DNA of 64,000 bases from Chryseobacterium sp. OV279 (GTDB lineage Bacteria; Bacteroidota; Bacteroidia; Flavobacteriales; Weeksellaceae), in contig NZ_FQUD01000002.1 in assembly GCF_900128945.1 (NCBI RefSeq), positions 287,280 to 351,279 on the forward strand, given 5' to 3'. The notes below the pieces were generated by a model, which worked only from the letters and a program-made list of their open reading frames with translations, was not told the DNA's origin and did no database searches. Shown here piece after piece: positions 37,559-47,186 of the stretch (its first letter is position 1; every line of letters starts with the position of its first letter). A program made the translations under genes and the position numbers.

Positions 37559-39760
37559 TTAATTTCCAAGTTCTAACTGATTTTTTACTAATCGGTAATA
37601 TTCTCCCTTCCGGGCAACAAGTTCTGTATGATTTCCTTCTTCCACTACCTTTCCCTGATCCAGTACAATTATTTTATCGGCATGCTTTACTGTTGATAAT
37701 CGGTGAGCAATGACAACAGCTGTTTTACCCCTGAAAAACTGTTCCATATTTTCCATAATCACTTTTTCGTTATTGGCATCCAGAGCACTGGTAGCCTCGT
37801 CGAAAAATATGTATTGCGGAGATTTGTATACTGCACGGGCAATGAACAGGCGCTGTTTCTGGCCACCGCTTATCCCTATACCTTCATTCCCAATCTTGGT
37901 GTTATAACTCAGGGGGAGACTTTCTATAAATTCTTTGATATTGGACATCTCAACTGCTTTACGAAGTTTTTGTTTGTCTACGTAATCTTCTCCAACCGCA
38001 ATGTTGTTGGCAATCGTATCATTGAATATATAGCCTTCCTGCATGACCACACCACAATGGCCCCGCCAGAATCTTGGTGAAATATTCTTCAGTGGAATGC
38101 TGCCTATTCTTAATTCTCCTTCCTGAGGTTCATAGAATTTCATAAGGAGTTTTAGCAAAGTTGTTTTTCCGCTTCCGCTGGCCCCTACAATAGCTGTTGT
38201 TTTTTGATGGGGAATGGTAAGGTTAAGATGTTCGAAAATATAAGTACTGGAACCCGTATACCGGAAAGAGAGGTCTCTGAGTTCTATATTCTGCTCAGGA
38301 ATTTCTGCGACATAGTGTTCATCCGTATTTTCTTCATCATCCTTATCGTGAATTTCTCCCAAGCGTTCCAATGAGATTTTCGCATCCTGGGTCTGTCTGA
38401 TAAAATCGATGAGCTGCATCAGGGGACCATTCAGCTGGCCAATAATGTATTGTACCGAAAGCATCATCCCTAAAGTGAGGTTTCCCTCTAATACGAGCTT
38501 TGCAGAAAGGAAGCTTACCAGAATGTCTTTCATCTGATTAATAAAATTTCCTCCCACAGATTGCCATTGCTCCAATGAAAGAGATTTTATCTGGATTTTA
38601 AAAAGTTTTACCTGTAAAAATTCCCAGCCCCAGCGTTTTTGTTTTTCGGCATTATGCATTTTAATTTCCTGCATTCCATTGACGAGTTCTATCACTTTGC
38701 TTTGTTCCTGAGAAATCTGGGAGAATTTTTTATAATCAAGCTCTTTCCTTTTTTTTAGAAAGAAGGTAATCCATCCGATATACAGTGCGGCACCCAGTAA
38801 GTAAATAATAAACAGTCTGTAATCATATAGAAGCAGGACTATGCTAAACACAATAAGGTTTACCAGTGAAAAAAGGGTATTTAATGATGCACTGGTCAAA
38901 AGCTGTTCTATCCTGTGATGATCATTGATTCTCTGCATGATATCTCCAGTCATACGGGTGTCAAAAAAACTGATGGGCAGTTTCATGAGCTTAATAAAGA
39001 AGTCGGAGATAATAGAGATGTTGATGCGGGCAGAGAGATGGAGCATGATCCAGCTGCGTATGACTTCTATTCCCATTCTTCCTACAAAAAGCATGATTTG
39101 TGCTATGAGAACCAGATAAATGAAATTGAGATCATTATTCTGAATACCTATGTCTACAATGCTCTGGGTAAGGTATGGGAAAATAAGTGAAAGCAAGCTG
39201 CTGACCAACAGTCCAAGACTAAGCTGGAAAATCAGTTTTTTATACTTAAAAAGATATTGTGAAAGAAATGCAAAACTGGCTTTACTTTTCGCATCATCCC
39301 ATTCTGTCTGGTAAAATGCAGGCGTAGTTTCCAAAAGGAGTGCAATACCTTCTGCTGTTACTGAATTTGCTTTTTCTCCAATCCAGAGTTTGATGAACTC
39401 TTCAAGGGTATAGGTAATTAAGCCATAGCTTGGATCAGAAATATAAAGGGTATACTTGTTTTTATTTTTTTCTATCTTATAGAGGACGACATAATGATTT
39501 TTATTCCAATGAATAATGCAGGGTAAAGTAACTTCGGAGACAAGATCTTCAAAGTTTATTTTTACACCCATGGTACGAAACCCGAGGGTTTCTGCAGCAT
39601 CGCTAAGTCCAAAGAGACTGCTGCCTTCACGGGTTGTTTCGGCAAAGCCACGTATCTGCTGTAACGGAATGCTTTTTCCATAATATTTGCTGACAATCCG
39701 TAAGCATGTAGGGCCGCAGTCTTTTGCGTCCGGCTGTTTATAGAAGGGAAAGGTGCTCAA
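37559..39760 (-). CDS. C39 peptidase-containing ABC exporter (leader-cleaving RiPP transporter)
   Basis: The protein is about 733 residues. The N-terminus is a C39 peptidase (FPFYKQPDAKDCGPTCL with the catalytic Cys, and later HWNKNHYVVLY with His), followed by a six-helix membrane domain and a nucleotide-binding domain (Walker A GASGSGKTT; signature GISGGQKQR; Walker B YIFFDEATSALD). C39 peptidases cut after Gly-Gly, matching both precursors here. I prefer a TTG at 39760, one base after the upstream stop and just before the peptidase domain. An ATG at 39832 would add 24 residues overlapping the previous gene. Confidence 0.92.
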   Translation of the reverse strand: MSTFPFYKQPDAKDCGPTCLRIVSKYYGKSIPLQQIRGFAETTREGSSLFGLSDAAETLGFRTMGVKINFEDLVSEVTLPCIIHWNKNHYVVLYKIEKNKNKYTLYISDPSYGLITYTLEEFIKLWIGEKANSVTAEGIALLLETTPAFYQTEWDDAKSKASFAFLSQYLFKYKKLIFQLSLGLLVSSLLSLIFPYLTQSIVDIGIQNNDLNFIYLVLIAQIMLFVGRMGIEVIRSWIMLHLSARINISIISDFFIKLMKLPISFFDTRMTGDIMQRINDHHRIEQLLTSASLNTLFSLVNLIVFSIVLLLYDYRLFIIYLLGAALYIGWITFFLKKRKELDYKKFSQISQEQSKVIELVNGMQEIKMHNAEKQKRWGWEFLQVKLFKIQIKSLSLEQWQSVGGNFINQMKDILVSFLSAKLVLEGNLTLGMMLSVQYIIGQLNGPLMQLIDFIRQTQDAKISLERLGEIHDKDDEENTDEHYVAEIPEQNIELRDLSFRYTGSSTYIFEHLNLTIPHQKTTAIVGASGSGKTTLLKLLMKFYEPQEGELRIGSIPLKNISPRFWRGHCGVVMQEGYIFNDTIANNIAVGEDYVDKQKLRKAVEMSNIKEFIESLPLSYNTKIGNEGIGISGGQKQRLFIARAVYKSPQYIFFDEATSALDANNEKVIMENMEQFFRGKTAVVIAHRLSTVKHADKIIVLDQGKVVEEGNHTELVARKGEYYRLVKNQLELGN

Positions 39761-39761
39761 T

Positions 39762-40607
39762 TTACAGATACTTTTGTTTTCCTGTTTCTGATCTGTAATA
39801 TTTCCATAGAAAATGATACAGAACGAATTCATTTTCTCTTGGTGAGCTTCTGAAAATTCTGTTGCAGGACATATGAATTAAACTGGTTAAAATATTCATC
39901 GTATCATTTTCAGACAAATGATTTTTGATTTCCAGAATGCTGCTTTTCATGCCTGTATAGCGATGCCCACTGCAGGTAGTGAAAAATGGATCAGACATGG
40001 CATTTTGAATCTTGTCTTTAGAGGCTCTGTATTTGAAATCCAATTCTTTAGACATGTATTTGTTGATCTGGAATTCTTTACTGAAAGAATCGTTTAAAAT
40101 GGTTGATAGGCGCAATTTATCATCAAGATTAAACCCGAAATTGGAAAGCAGTGCATCTATAGAATGAATGGCAAAAAGCCACCTTTCATCTTCATTGAGA
40201 TCCTGCTCGTAAAAAAAGTGCAGATAATTAACGACCATGATGCTGTCCTGAGAGAAGATGTTTTCAGCAAATGGCATGCAGCGGTTATAATACCTTTCCA
40301 GCTCTCTTTCATAAGTATCGGTCTGTACTTTATAGATAACTTTTCTTTCTACCAGAGGATGGATAAGCTCGTGGAAGCCGATGATCAGGTCACCTAATTT
40401 ACTTTTGTCTTCCACAAGAAACCGGAGCCTCAAATGATAACCTCCTTCACTGTATCGGATATAGAAGAATTGACTGACAGAATCTGTTAAATGCTTTTTA
40501 ACAAATGGCAGAATGAAATCCGTCAATACCAAATCCGAATTAAATTCCCCTAAGAATAATTTATAGTATAACCAATCGTCTCCTAAAAAAAAACTTCTCT
40601 TAATCAT
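39762..40607 (-). CDS. LanB elimination-domain protein (thiopeptide-type), arm 1
   Basis: The product is 281 residues from an ATG 5 bases after the upstream stop, beginning MIKRSFFLGDDWLYYKLFLG; the paralogue at 51894 starts the same way. It contains FFYIRYSEGGYHLRLRF, the conserved core of the LanB C-terminal domain. That domain eliminates glutamate from glutamylated Ser/Thr to form dehydroalanine or dehydrobutyrine. In classical LanB it is fused to the glutamylation domain; here it is a separate gene directly after it. Confidence 0.88.
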   Translation of the reverse strand: MIKRSFFLGDDWLYYKLFLGEFNSDLVLTDFILPFVKKHLTDSVSQFFYIRYSEGGYHLRLRFLVEDKSKLGDLIIGFHELIHPLVERKVIYKVQTDTYERELERYYNRCMPFAENIFSQDSIMVVNYLHFFYEQDLNEDERWLFAIHSIDALLSNFGFNLDDKLRLSTILNDSFSKEFQINKYMSKELDFKYRASKDKIQNAMSDPFFTTCSGHRYTGMKSSILEIKNHLSENDTMNILTSLIHMSCNRIFRSSPRENEFVLYHFLWKYYRSETGKQKYL

Positions 40608-40612
40608 TGTAT

Positions 40613-42817
40613 TTACTGCTTTTGGCATAAAGAAAAAATAAACTCATTACAATAGTCTTCGCCCTTCTCATTTTTGACGATGGAATTGTATTCGCTGTAT
40701 AAATATTCCTCGAGAACCAGATCTCTCTTTTTTTGAAGAATGTCGATAAAAAGGTTTTGGTAGACAGGATTTTCAAGGTTGAAATACAGCTTGTTGTCAG
40801 CCTCTACAAGCACCATTTCTGCGGGCATCTTGATTTCACTTCGCCATTTTTTCAGTTCGTCTGCCAGGTTTTCCTTATCCTTGAAACGGGTGATCAGATT
40901 GGGTTTCAGATACCAGCAGGCTTTGGAGATAATTATATTTTTGTACTCTATTCTCGGGTAGAAGACAAAGCTTCTGGACAATGCGCCCCAATCGAAGTTT
41001 AAAAACATGCGCGTATTCTGATACTGGATATCGCATAAGAAACGGTATATCGAAAGCAGAAACGGATTGGTGTAGTTATGTGCATTGGTGAGCATTGGGA
41101 TCACATACTTATTCAGTTTTTTCGATTTTAAAACAATCCTGTCCTCAATCAGTCTTACATAGAGATCATCGAGGGAGATCTGACATGAAGGGTCAATATT
41201 GGACTTGGCCAGATAAGGAATTTCGTATTTTCTCAGTGCCGGTCTCAGCAGGATATTGCCCACTCTGGATTCCGGTAAATGGGTGATTTCTGCAAATACC
41301 ACCTGATCATTCAGATATTGGTCTTCTTTATCTATTATTTCTGAACAGAGATCATATACGTCTTTATTGGAATTGGAAAATCTCATTAATAGATTGGCTG
41401 CTGAAGAGCCCATGCATCCGGATATATGAATCACAGGCTTCTGATCTTTCTCATAAATTTCTGTAGAAACCGACATTGTTTTAGGGAGATCATCCCAGGT
41501 ATCGCTAAGCTGTTTCAGATCCTCATCATTGATATGGATGCTGTATGATCCGGAGAGATAAGTTTCAGACAGTTTATACAGAAAAGAATTGGCGATGCCG
41601 TCCTGAGGTGATGCCCCGTTGGCATTCCTGTCCATTTTGAAATGAAGCCCTTTGAGAAGCGGGGATTCCGTTTTATTCTGAGACATGCCATAAGGAATAC
41701 CCGTATCACTGTCGAGAACTTCAAGAATAGGAACTTCCTGATCCTGAAATCTTGTATAAAATGTGTTTTTAAATTGATCCAGAGATGGGTTGGATGTCTT
41801 TTTTCCTAATTTATTTAAGATTTTTACCCCTGCCATCAGATCTTTTTTTAATGATGCGGAAAGGGTGTTTTGTATTAAGTTGGTATTGAGATTGGACTGG
41901 AATAGATTCTTATCATCTACCATTTTGATTTCGGTAGAGTGCAAGGCTGTGCCTACCTGTTCATATTTTTCTATATTATCTGTTTTTCCGGGAGTATCTA
42001 CGGCAGATAAAGTATTTTTTATTTCATTCAGGAATGTATACAGTGAGTGTAATTCCGGAATGTCTTTAATTTTTCCCAGAATAAAATCCAGAATGTCATC
42101 CCCTGTGGTATAAGGTTCCAGTTCACTGATCAGGATCTGAGAGTCTATCAGTTCGTTGATGAAATCATTAGAGTCGTCTTCTTCGAATCCTTCTGCAACA
42201 AGCATTTCTACCAATGATGTGAAAGGTGTACCGTCTTTGGTCTTTTCCAGAATAGCCTGAAGGATATCCGATGTTTCTATAGAGGTAAGAAGATGGTTTC
42301 TTATCCCGCTGATGTATTTATACTCAATGTATTTAAGAGTGTCGGTATAGGTATAATGGCTGATGGAAGTATTGGGGAAATATTGTAGATACTTTCTGAC
42401 TTCTTTATTTTGATTAATGATCTGGATCACCGAAAACAGAATATTCATATCCAGCTGAACATGATTTTTGAAATCATTGATCTGGCCCACAACCGTTTTG
42501 CTTTCTTCTCCTGTGAACGTACCTACGCTGATTCCTGCAAAAAGGCCGAAAGGAGTACACCGGGTACTCATTCTGGAGAAATATTTTAAGATAGAAAAAT
42601 AGGCTTTCGGATCTAATTTATTTTTTGTATTTCTAAAACTGATCAGGGTATTATAGAAATCTCTGGAAGCGATGTACAGAGCTTCCATAAAGACAGGATT
42701 GTCTGTAAGACGTTCAAGATCATCAAAAGAGACGGTCTTGAAAAATTCAGCATTACAACTTAATAGAGGAGTTCTGAGTGCATATTTATCCAGAATTCCG
42801 TAGGTTATCTTTTCCAT
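40613..42817 (-). CDS. LanB glutamylation-domain protein (lantibiotic dehydratase N-terminus), arm 1
   Basis: This 734-residue protein has the lantibiotic dehydratase N-terminal domain, including FSRMSTRCTPFGLFAGISVG near residue 85. It uses Glu-tRNA to glutamylate Ser/Thr side chains of the precursor and works with the separate elimination protein encoded next. The paralogue at 49694-51904 is of almost the same length and shares the RMSTRCTPFGLF block. Its start overlaps the CPBP protease gene by 32 bases. No LanC cyclase is encoded in the cluster. Confidence 0.9.
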   Translation of the reverse strand: MEKITYGILDKYALRTPLLSCNAEFFKTVSFDDLERLTDNPVFMEALYIASRDFYNTLISFRNTKNKLDPKAYFSILKYFSRMSTRCTPFGLFAGISVGTFTGEESKTVVGQINDFKNHVQLDMNILFSVIQIINQNKEVRKYLQYFPNTSISHYTYTDTLKYIEYKYISGIRNHLLTSIETSDILQAILEKTKDGTPFTSLVEMLVAEGFEEDDSNDFINELIDSQILISELEPYTTGDDILDFILGKIKDIPELHSLYTFLNEIKNTLSAVDTPGKTDNIEKYEQVGTALHSTEIKMVDDKNLFQSNLNTNLIQNTLSASLKKDLMAGVKILNKLGKKTSNPSLDQFKNTFYTRFQDQEVPILEVLDSDTGIPYGMSQNKTESPLLKGLHFKMDRNANGASPQDGIANSFLYKLSETYLSGSYSIHINDEDLKQLSDTWDDLPKTMSVSTEIYEKDQKPVIHISGCMGSSAANLLMRFSNSNKDVYDLCSEIIDKEDQYLNDQVVFAEITHLPESRVGNILLRPALRKYEIPYLAKSNIDPSCQISLDDLYVRLIEDRIVLKSKKLNKYVIPMLTNAHNYTNPFLLSIYRFLCDIQYQNTRMFLNFDWGALSRSFVFYPRIEYKNIIISKACWYLKPNLITRFKDKENLADELKKWRSEIKMPAEMVLVEADNKLYFNLENPVYQNLFIDILQKKRDLVLEEYLYSEYNSIVKNEKGEDYCNEFIFSLCQKQ

Positions 42818-43676
42818 TGATAAAAAAATCTGTTAAAAAAACTATGAGTATCGTGATACACATGATCACTCCAACTCCATTAAAAAGGTCATTCCCGTTC
42901 TGTATGATCATTTTTTCGCTGAATACAGCGGCATACGCATTAAAGCTGCCATGCAGGATTCCTATGAGGTATAAGCTGTTGCTCTTTTTTAAAATATAGG
43001 AAAAGTAAAAAGATACGATGATGCATAGCACACACATGGTAATGATTCCCCAGAAGGGATGAGACGGGTAGTTGTGCCCGTTGAAAATAAGAGGAGCATG
43101 CCACAATCCCCAAATCACACCTATGATGATATTTTTTTTGAAAAAAGGAAATGAAAGGTGCTTTTCCATAAAGCCTCTCCAGCCAATTTCTTCTCCCAAA
43201 GCAATCAGTCCGTTCAGGGTAATTCCGCTGAGGGTGTTGATGATAAAAAATACCAAGAGAAGAATAGGTATAGACAAAGCCCTTGATTCAGGAAGTATAT
43301 CCTTAAACTGAGGGACAATAAGATCCAGATCTAAAAGCTTTCCAAACCCGGGAACCTGAAAAACATTTCCGATGAGGTACTGAAAAATGATATAAACAAC
43401 AGGGATCACTAAATTGAAAATAACAAGATATTTCAACAGCATCCTGATTCTTATCTTCTTTAAAGACAGATTATAGTACCGTATAAAAGTCTTTACATCT
43501 TTTTTTTCGATGATAAAAGCAACAATAGCGGGAGTGATCATCAGAATAACCGAAAAAAAGATCTGAATGAGCATTGCATTGTGCTGAAATGTATCTTTCA
43601 ATACATAGATGAGCCCTCCGGCAATCATTGAAATAAGGTATACGGCTGCTACAAATAATTTAACTTTTTTATTCAT
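42786..43676 (-). CDS. CPBP-family intramembrane protease
   Basis: This 296-residue protein has about eight membrane helices and the CPBP/Abi signature: EEIGWRGF (EExxxR) near residue 165, WHAPLIFNGHN and later HGSFNAYA. Such proteases process prenylated or other membrane substrates, and in bacteriocin loci often provide self-immunity or peptide maturation. It lies between the MDR reductase and the dehydratase genes, overlapping the latter, so it is part of the RiPP operon. Immunity is the likelier role but is inferred. Confidence 0.85.
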   Translation of the reverse strand: MNKKVKLFVAAVYLISMIAGGLIYVLKDTFQHNAMLIQIFFSVILMITPAIVAFIIEKKDVKTFIRYYNLSLKKIRIRMLLKYLVIFNLVIPVVYIIFQYLIGNVFQVPGFGKLLDLDLIVPQFKDILPESRALSIPILLLVFFIINTLSGITLNGLIALGEEIGWRGFMEKHLSFPFFKKNIIIGVIWGLWHAPLIFNGHNYPSHPFWGIITMCVLCIIVSFYFSYILKKSNSLYLIGILHGSFNAYAAVFSEKMIIQNGNDLFNGVGVIMCITILIVFLTDFFINGKDNLRNSG

Positions 43677-43684
43677 ATTAAAAT

Positions 43685-44821
43685 TTAAACATAAGAAAAC
43701 ACAACTTTACCCATTCTGTTTGAAGAATTATAAGTTTTTTCAAAGAAACTGATTTCTTCCCCAATAGTGAAAACTTCGTCTATTAAAATATCAAATTTAC
43801 CTTCTTCATAATGCTTTACAGCCATGTTGAAATCTTCCTCCAGCCCTATACAATTCCCTATGATTGAAATATTTTTTGCCAAAACCTGCATGATGATATC
43901 TTTCATAAGGCCAGGTCTTTCGTGGTGTGAACGTACAGAGAAATCAGCGTACTGGTCATACAGCCCGCAGGTAACGTATTTGGAGTCATAATCCATAAAT
44001 TTCAGAACCCTTTCCAAATAAATATCAGACATAGGATCAATGACGGCATTGAACAAACCGTTCTGTCTGGTAAAATTTACCAAAGCTTGCCCTTCTTCAG
44101 GCTTAGCTTCATAACGGTCTACTACAAACACTTTTTTCACGCCGTAATTGTACAGAATATCATGATCTTCATGCGAAGACGTGATGGCATATACTTCTAC
44201 CGGAAAATTACGGAGAGCACTGATAACGGCTAAGGAAGTATTGGATCTGGCTGATGTCACCAAAACTCTGGCATTAGGAAAAACAATCTTCCGGATCATG
44301 GAGTAGGTGGTAAATGCGGCAATAGGAAATGCTGCTGCCACCGCATCAGGCATTGAATCTGGAATTTTTACCAGTTTATTTTCTTTGAAATCGTCTATCC
44401 TTCTGGAGGCATGGTTGGATGGAATACCACCCACATATCCTTTTGTATACGATGGATACGCAATATTGGGAATAACACGGTCGCCAATTTTGAGCCCTGT
44501 AACGTTTTTACCAATTTCTATCACTTCCCCAACGAACTCTGAGCCCATATAGGAAAAAGTAATTTCATCATCAGCTTCCATATCCTGGACCTCTTTATTG
44601 TAGTGCAAAATAAGAGTTTTATCCCTGTAATTACACGAAAATGCCGTTTTTCTCACCACTACACGGTCGTCATCATTGATTACGTTAGAGATGCTCAAAT
44701 CATTTTCAGTAACCAAACCGATATTCACCGTACTTTTTTCTAAATTAAAATGACCGCAGTGCTTGATCTCGTCAATTTCTTCAATATATTCTTTACTTCC
44801 TATTATTGATAAACTTTCCAT
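43685..44821 (-). CDS. MDR-family NAD(P)H reductase, candidate Dha reductase
   Basis: The product is 378 residues from the ATG at 44821; the TTG 6 bases earlier is less likely. It is a medium-chain dehydrogenase/reductase: a GroES-like half with SCNYRDKTLILHYN near residue 65 and a Rossmann half with RVLVTSARSNTSLAV near 190. The N-terminal 50 residues are unusual. In some lanthipeptide clusters an MDR enzyme of the LtnJ type reduces dehydroalanine to D-alanine. Immediately downstream of a Ser-rich precursor, that role is plausible. The NYRD motif is closer to quinone-reductase-like MDRs than to classical zinc alcohol dehydrogenases. Confidence 0.82.
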   Translation of the reverse strand: MESLSIIGSKEYIEEIDEIKHCGHFNLEKSTVNIGLVTENDLSISNVINDDDRVVVRKTAFSCNYRDKTLILHYNKEVQDMEADDEITFSYMGSEFVGEVIEIGKNVTGLKIGDRVIPNIAYPSYTKGYVGGIPSNHASRRIDDFKENKLVKIPDSMPDAVAAAFPIAAFTTYSMIRKIVFPNARVLVTSARSNTSLAVISALRNFPVEVYAITSSHEDHDILYNYGVKKVFVVDRYEAKPEEGQALVNFTRQNGLFNAVIDPMSDIYLERVLKFMDYDSKYVTCGLYDQYADFSVRSHHERPGLMKDIIMQVLAKNISIIGNCIGLEEDFNMAVKHYEEGKFDILIDEVFTIGEEISFFEKTYNSSNRMGKVVFSYV

Positions 44822-44879
44822 ATACAACTATTAAAAAACAGCGTCCCTGTGAAGAGACGCATGTATTAAAAACTTTAAA

Positions 44880-45083
44880 TTATAAACACCACCATCCAGA
44901 GAACTGAAGAGTCTTGCTTTTAGACTTAGAGTAAGAAATGCTTAGAGAAACGCTCACAGAAAGGCTTTCCATCTCTTGAGATGCATCGATACCTCCACCT
45001 TTGATAGTTTCCATTTCTCTTTGGTTAAGGTTAGTGATAGTTTTCTTTTTTAGTTGCGGTAATTGCTTTTTTTGTAATTTCAT
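44880..45083 (-). CDS. RiPP precursor peptide with an alternating Ser-X core
   Basis: This 67-residue peptide has a basic leader (KKKTITNLNQREMETIKGG) ending in Gly-Gly at residues 29-30, the recognition type for C39 peptidases and for class I lanthipeptide leaders in Bacteroidetes. The core contains Ser at residues 40, 42, 44, 46, 48, 50, 52, 54 and 56, alternating first with Leu, Val, Ile and Tyr and then with Lys, and ends FSGWWCL with a single Cys at 66. LanB, MDR, protease and exporter genes follow on the same strand. With one Cys, at most one thioether ring can form. Confidence 0.88.
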   Translation of the reverse strand: MKLQKKQLPQLKKKTITNLNQREMETIKGGGIDASQEMESLSVSVSLSISYSKSKSKTLQFSGWWCL

Positions 45084-45142
45084 TGTTGTAATTTTAAAAC
45101 GGTTAAAACTTTACTTTGTCATTGATTCCCTGACATCGGGAT

Positions 45143-45158
45143 TTTGCTGATCAGCAAA
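45143..45158. promoter_or_regulatory. 16-bp perfect palindrome upstream of the Ser-X precursor
   Basis: TTTGCTGATCAGCAAA is perfectly palindromic and lies 60 bases upstream of the precursor start, between it and a candidate -7 box (CATCTTTG on the minus strand, 45217-45224). It could be an operator or the core of a leader hairpin. Confidence 0.5.
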
Positions 45159-45247
45159 GCAGTGTCTGATTTTTGCACTGTACACATACAAAAATTTTTC
45201 ATCGCTTTTGTGGCGGCAAAGATGTGGGAAATTGAAAGGACAATCCA

Positions 45248-45312
45248 AATACAATACTCATAGATTCATGAAATTAAGAGTGTAATTTCATGAATCTATT
45301 AATTGTATTGTA
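45248..45312. repeat. Long inverted repeat with two TTCATGAA cores
   Basis: TAGATTCATGAAATTA (45261-45276) and its exact inverse (45283-45298) flank AGAGTG; imperfect outer arms of ATTGTATT type extend the pairing. Each arm contains the self-palindromic octamer TTCATGAA. The structure lies between the regulator stop (45349) and the precursor promoter, so it may be both terminator and operator. There is no clear T tract on the minus strand. Confidence 0.6.
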
Positions 45313-45348
45313 TTGAAAAATAATGTTTTAGTTTGTTTTCGTTGCTCT

Positions 45349-47067
45349 TTAGCTCTCTGATTTTTCAATTTCTTTCAGATAGATAGAAAGTGGAGTTCCG
45401 GTTCTCTTTTTGAATGCTAAAGTGAATGCCTGTTCATTATTATAGCCTAGTTCATCCGCAATAAACTGTATTTTGTAAGAACGGAATTTTCTGTCATTGG
45501 CCAGCCTTCTGATGGCATAGTCGATACGAAGGTCATTCAGATAACCCGCAAAATTTTTACCTTTATAGGTATTAATGGTTTCAGATAAATACTTAGAATT
45601 GGTTTTCACCCGCTTGGCAAGACTTCCCAAAGTAATTCCTTTATTCAGAAACTGATCTTTTGCTTCAAAGGCGGTAAGCTCTTTCAGAATATTCTGCACA
45701 ACATCTTCAGAAATCGTATTGGCATTTCTTTCTTTCGGATCTTCGGACGGTAGCTCTACAATAATATTTTCTGGCTGAGGAGCGGGCGCAGGCTCATTTT
45801 TATTATTTTCCTGAACCTTCTGGATTAAATCCTGGGCAATTTGCCTGTGTTGTTTTTCTGCTTTTTTCGATTGATAGTACAAGTATATAAAAACCAGTAA
45901 TACGGATAGTAAGCTTATAGAAGAAACATAGAAAATAATTTTTTTGTTTTCCAGCTCATGAGTGATGATTTCTTTTTCCTTTACCAGCTTAGGTTTTTCA
46001 TATCGCCTTGGAAGTTCCCGCGAAATATACCTGAACTGAGAATCAAGAACCTTATCAATTTCTAAAAACCGTTCAATATAATAAAGCTGATTCTCTCTGT
46101 CTTTTTTTTCTTTGTAATATTCTATAATATATGGGTATACCATTCTCAGCTCTGGAAAAATATAGTTTTTTTCCTTAATATGGGCATCTAATAATTTAAA
46201 ATTCTCTACCGCTTTTTCTTTGTTACCTAGCCCTACATAAGAGCTTACCAAATAATACAATGTATAGCTTTGGTTTCGGACATCATGAGTCGTGAAAAAA
46301 TAATCCTTGCATTGCAGCAGATCATCAATAGCTTCCTGGTATTTTTTAAGCTTAAGATGGTAATACCCAGATTCAACTAAATAACCGTGATACTGATAGG
46401 TTCTCCCTGCTTCAGAAGTCAGATGTAAACCTTCTTTTATGAGTATATTGGCAGAATCCATTTTATTAAGATCGATATAGGTATCCGCCAAATTGACATG
46501 CATGTTATCATAATCTTTTTGATCCAGATAGTCCGTTTTATACAGATAATGCTTTAATGTATTGGCAGCGTCTCTGTAACGCCCGACATAATTGTTCAGG
46601 TAGGCAATATTAATTTCGGCAAAAGCGATCTGCCTTTTATTTCCTTTTTCCCTTGCGTGTTCAAGAGTGAGGACATAATTTCCCAATGCCGCTTTAACAT
46701 TATAAAACTTGGAATACAAATTGCCACGGAGAAGATAAACTCTCGCCGGGTAAAATGGCTTTGTTGATTTCCGGGTAATAACCTGTAAGCTGTCTAAATA
46801 TTTTAATGCATTGGGTAGGTTCTCATTAAAATGCATCATGACATAGCCTTCAGCCTTTTGTTCATCATCTTTTTCAAGATGGGCCTTATGAAGAAAATAT
46901 CTGGAAATTAGTTGAGCATGGTCTGTCTGATTACTGTTATTATAATTGTAGAATTTCTGCTGCAGTTCCTGATATGAATATTTTTGCAGTGAATCAGGTC
47001 CTTTATTTTGTGAAAAAAATAAACTGTAAACTAAAATTAACAACATACAATACTTAAGCCTCATCAT
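45349..47067 (-). CDS. TPR-AraC membrane regulator of the RiPP locus
   Basis: The 572-residue protein has a signal peptide or N-terminal anchor, tetratricopeptide-like repeats at about 35-340, a membrane helix at about 378-398 (FYVSSISLLSVLLVFIYLYY), a Pro/Glu-rich linker and a C-terminal AraC helix-turn-helix (LAKRVKTNSKYLSETI; FIADELGYNNEQAFTLAFKK). Repeats are therefore outside and DNA binding inside. It stands between the two RiPP arms, so it probably senses peptide or envelope state and controls both precursors. Start choice between two adjacent Met codons is open. Confidence 0.87.
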   Translation of the reverse strand: MMRLKYCMLLILVYSLFFSQNKGPDSLQKYSYQELQQKFYNYNNSNQTDHAQLISRYFLHKAHLEKDDEQKAEGYVMMHFNENLPNALKYLDSLQVITRKSTKPFYPARVYLLRGNLYSKFYNVKAALGNYVLTLEHAREKGNKRQIAFAEINIAYLNNYVGRYRDAANTLKHYLYKTDYLDQKDYDNMHVNLADTYIDLNKMDSANILIKEGLHLTSEAGRTYQYHGYLVESGYYHLKLKKYQEAIDDLLQCKDYFFTTHDVRNQSYTLYYLVSSYVGLGNKEKAVENFKLLDAHIKEKNYIFPELRMVYPYIIEYYKEKKDRENQLYYIERFLEIDKVLDSQFRYISRELPRRYEKPKLVKEKEIITHELENKKIIFYVSSISLLSVLLVFIYLYYQSKKAEKQHRQIAQDLIQKVQENNKNEPAPAPQPENIIVELPSEDPKERNANTISEDVVQNILKELTAFEAKDQFLNKGITLGSLAKRVKTNSKYLSETINTYKGKNFAGYLNDLRIDYAIRRLANDRKFRSYKIQFIADELGYNNEQAFTLAFKKRTGTPLSIYLKEIEKSES

Positions 47068-47083
47068 GGTTGTGTTTTTTTTG

Positions 47084-47110
47084 CAAAATTATTACATTTA
47101 CATTATTCAA
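47084..47110 (-). promoter_or_regulatory. Promoter of the TPR-AraC regulator
   Basis: On the minus strand TTG (47110-47108), a 16-base spacer and TAATTTTG (47091-47084) match the TAnnTTTG-type promoter, 17 bases upstream of the gene start. The spacer is one base shorter than usual. Confidence 0.5.
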
Positions 47111-47186
47111 ATAGGCATCAGCACTATAAATTTTAATTTAATTTTTAAGGCTTAATAATCAGCAAGATGGACCGTTTTTATGGTCT

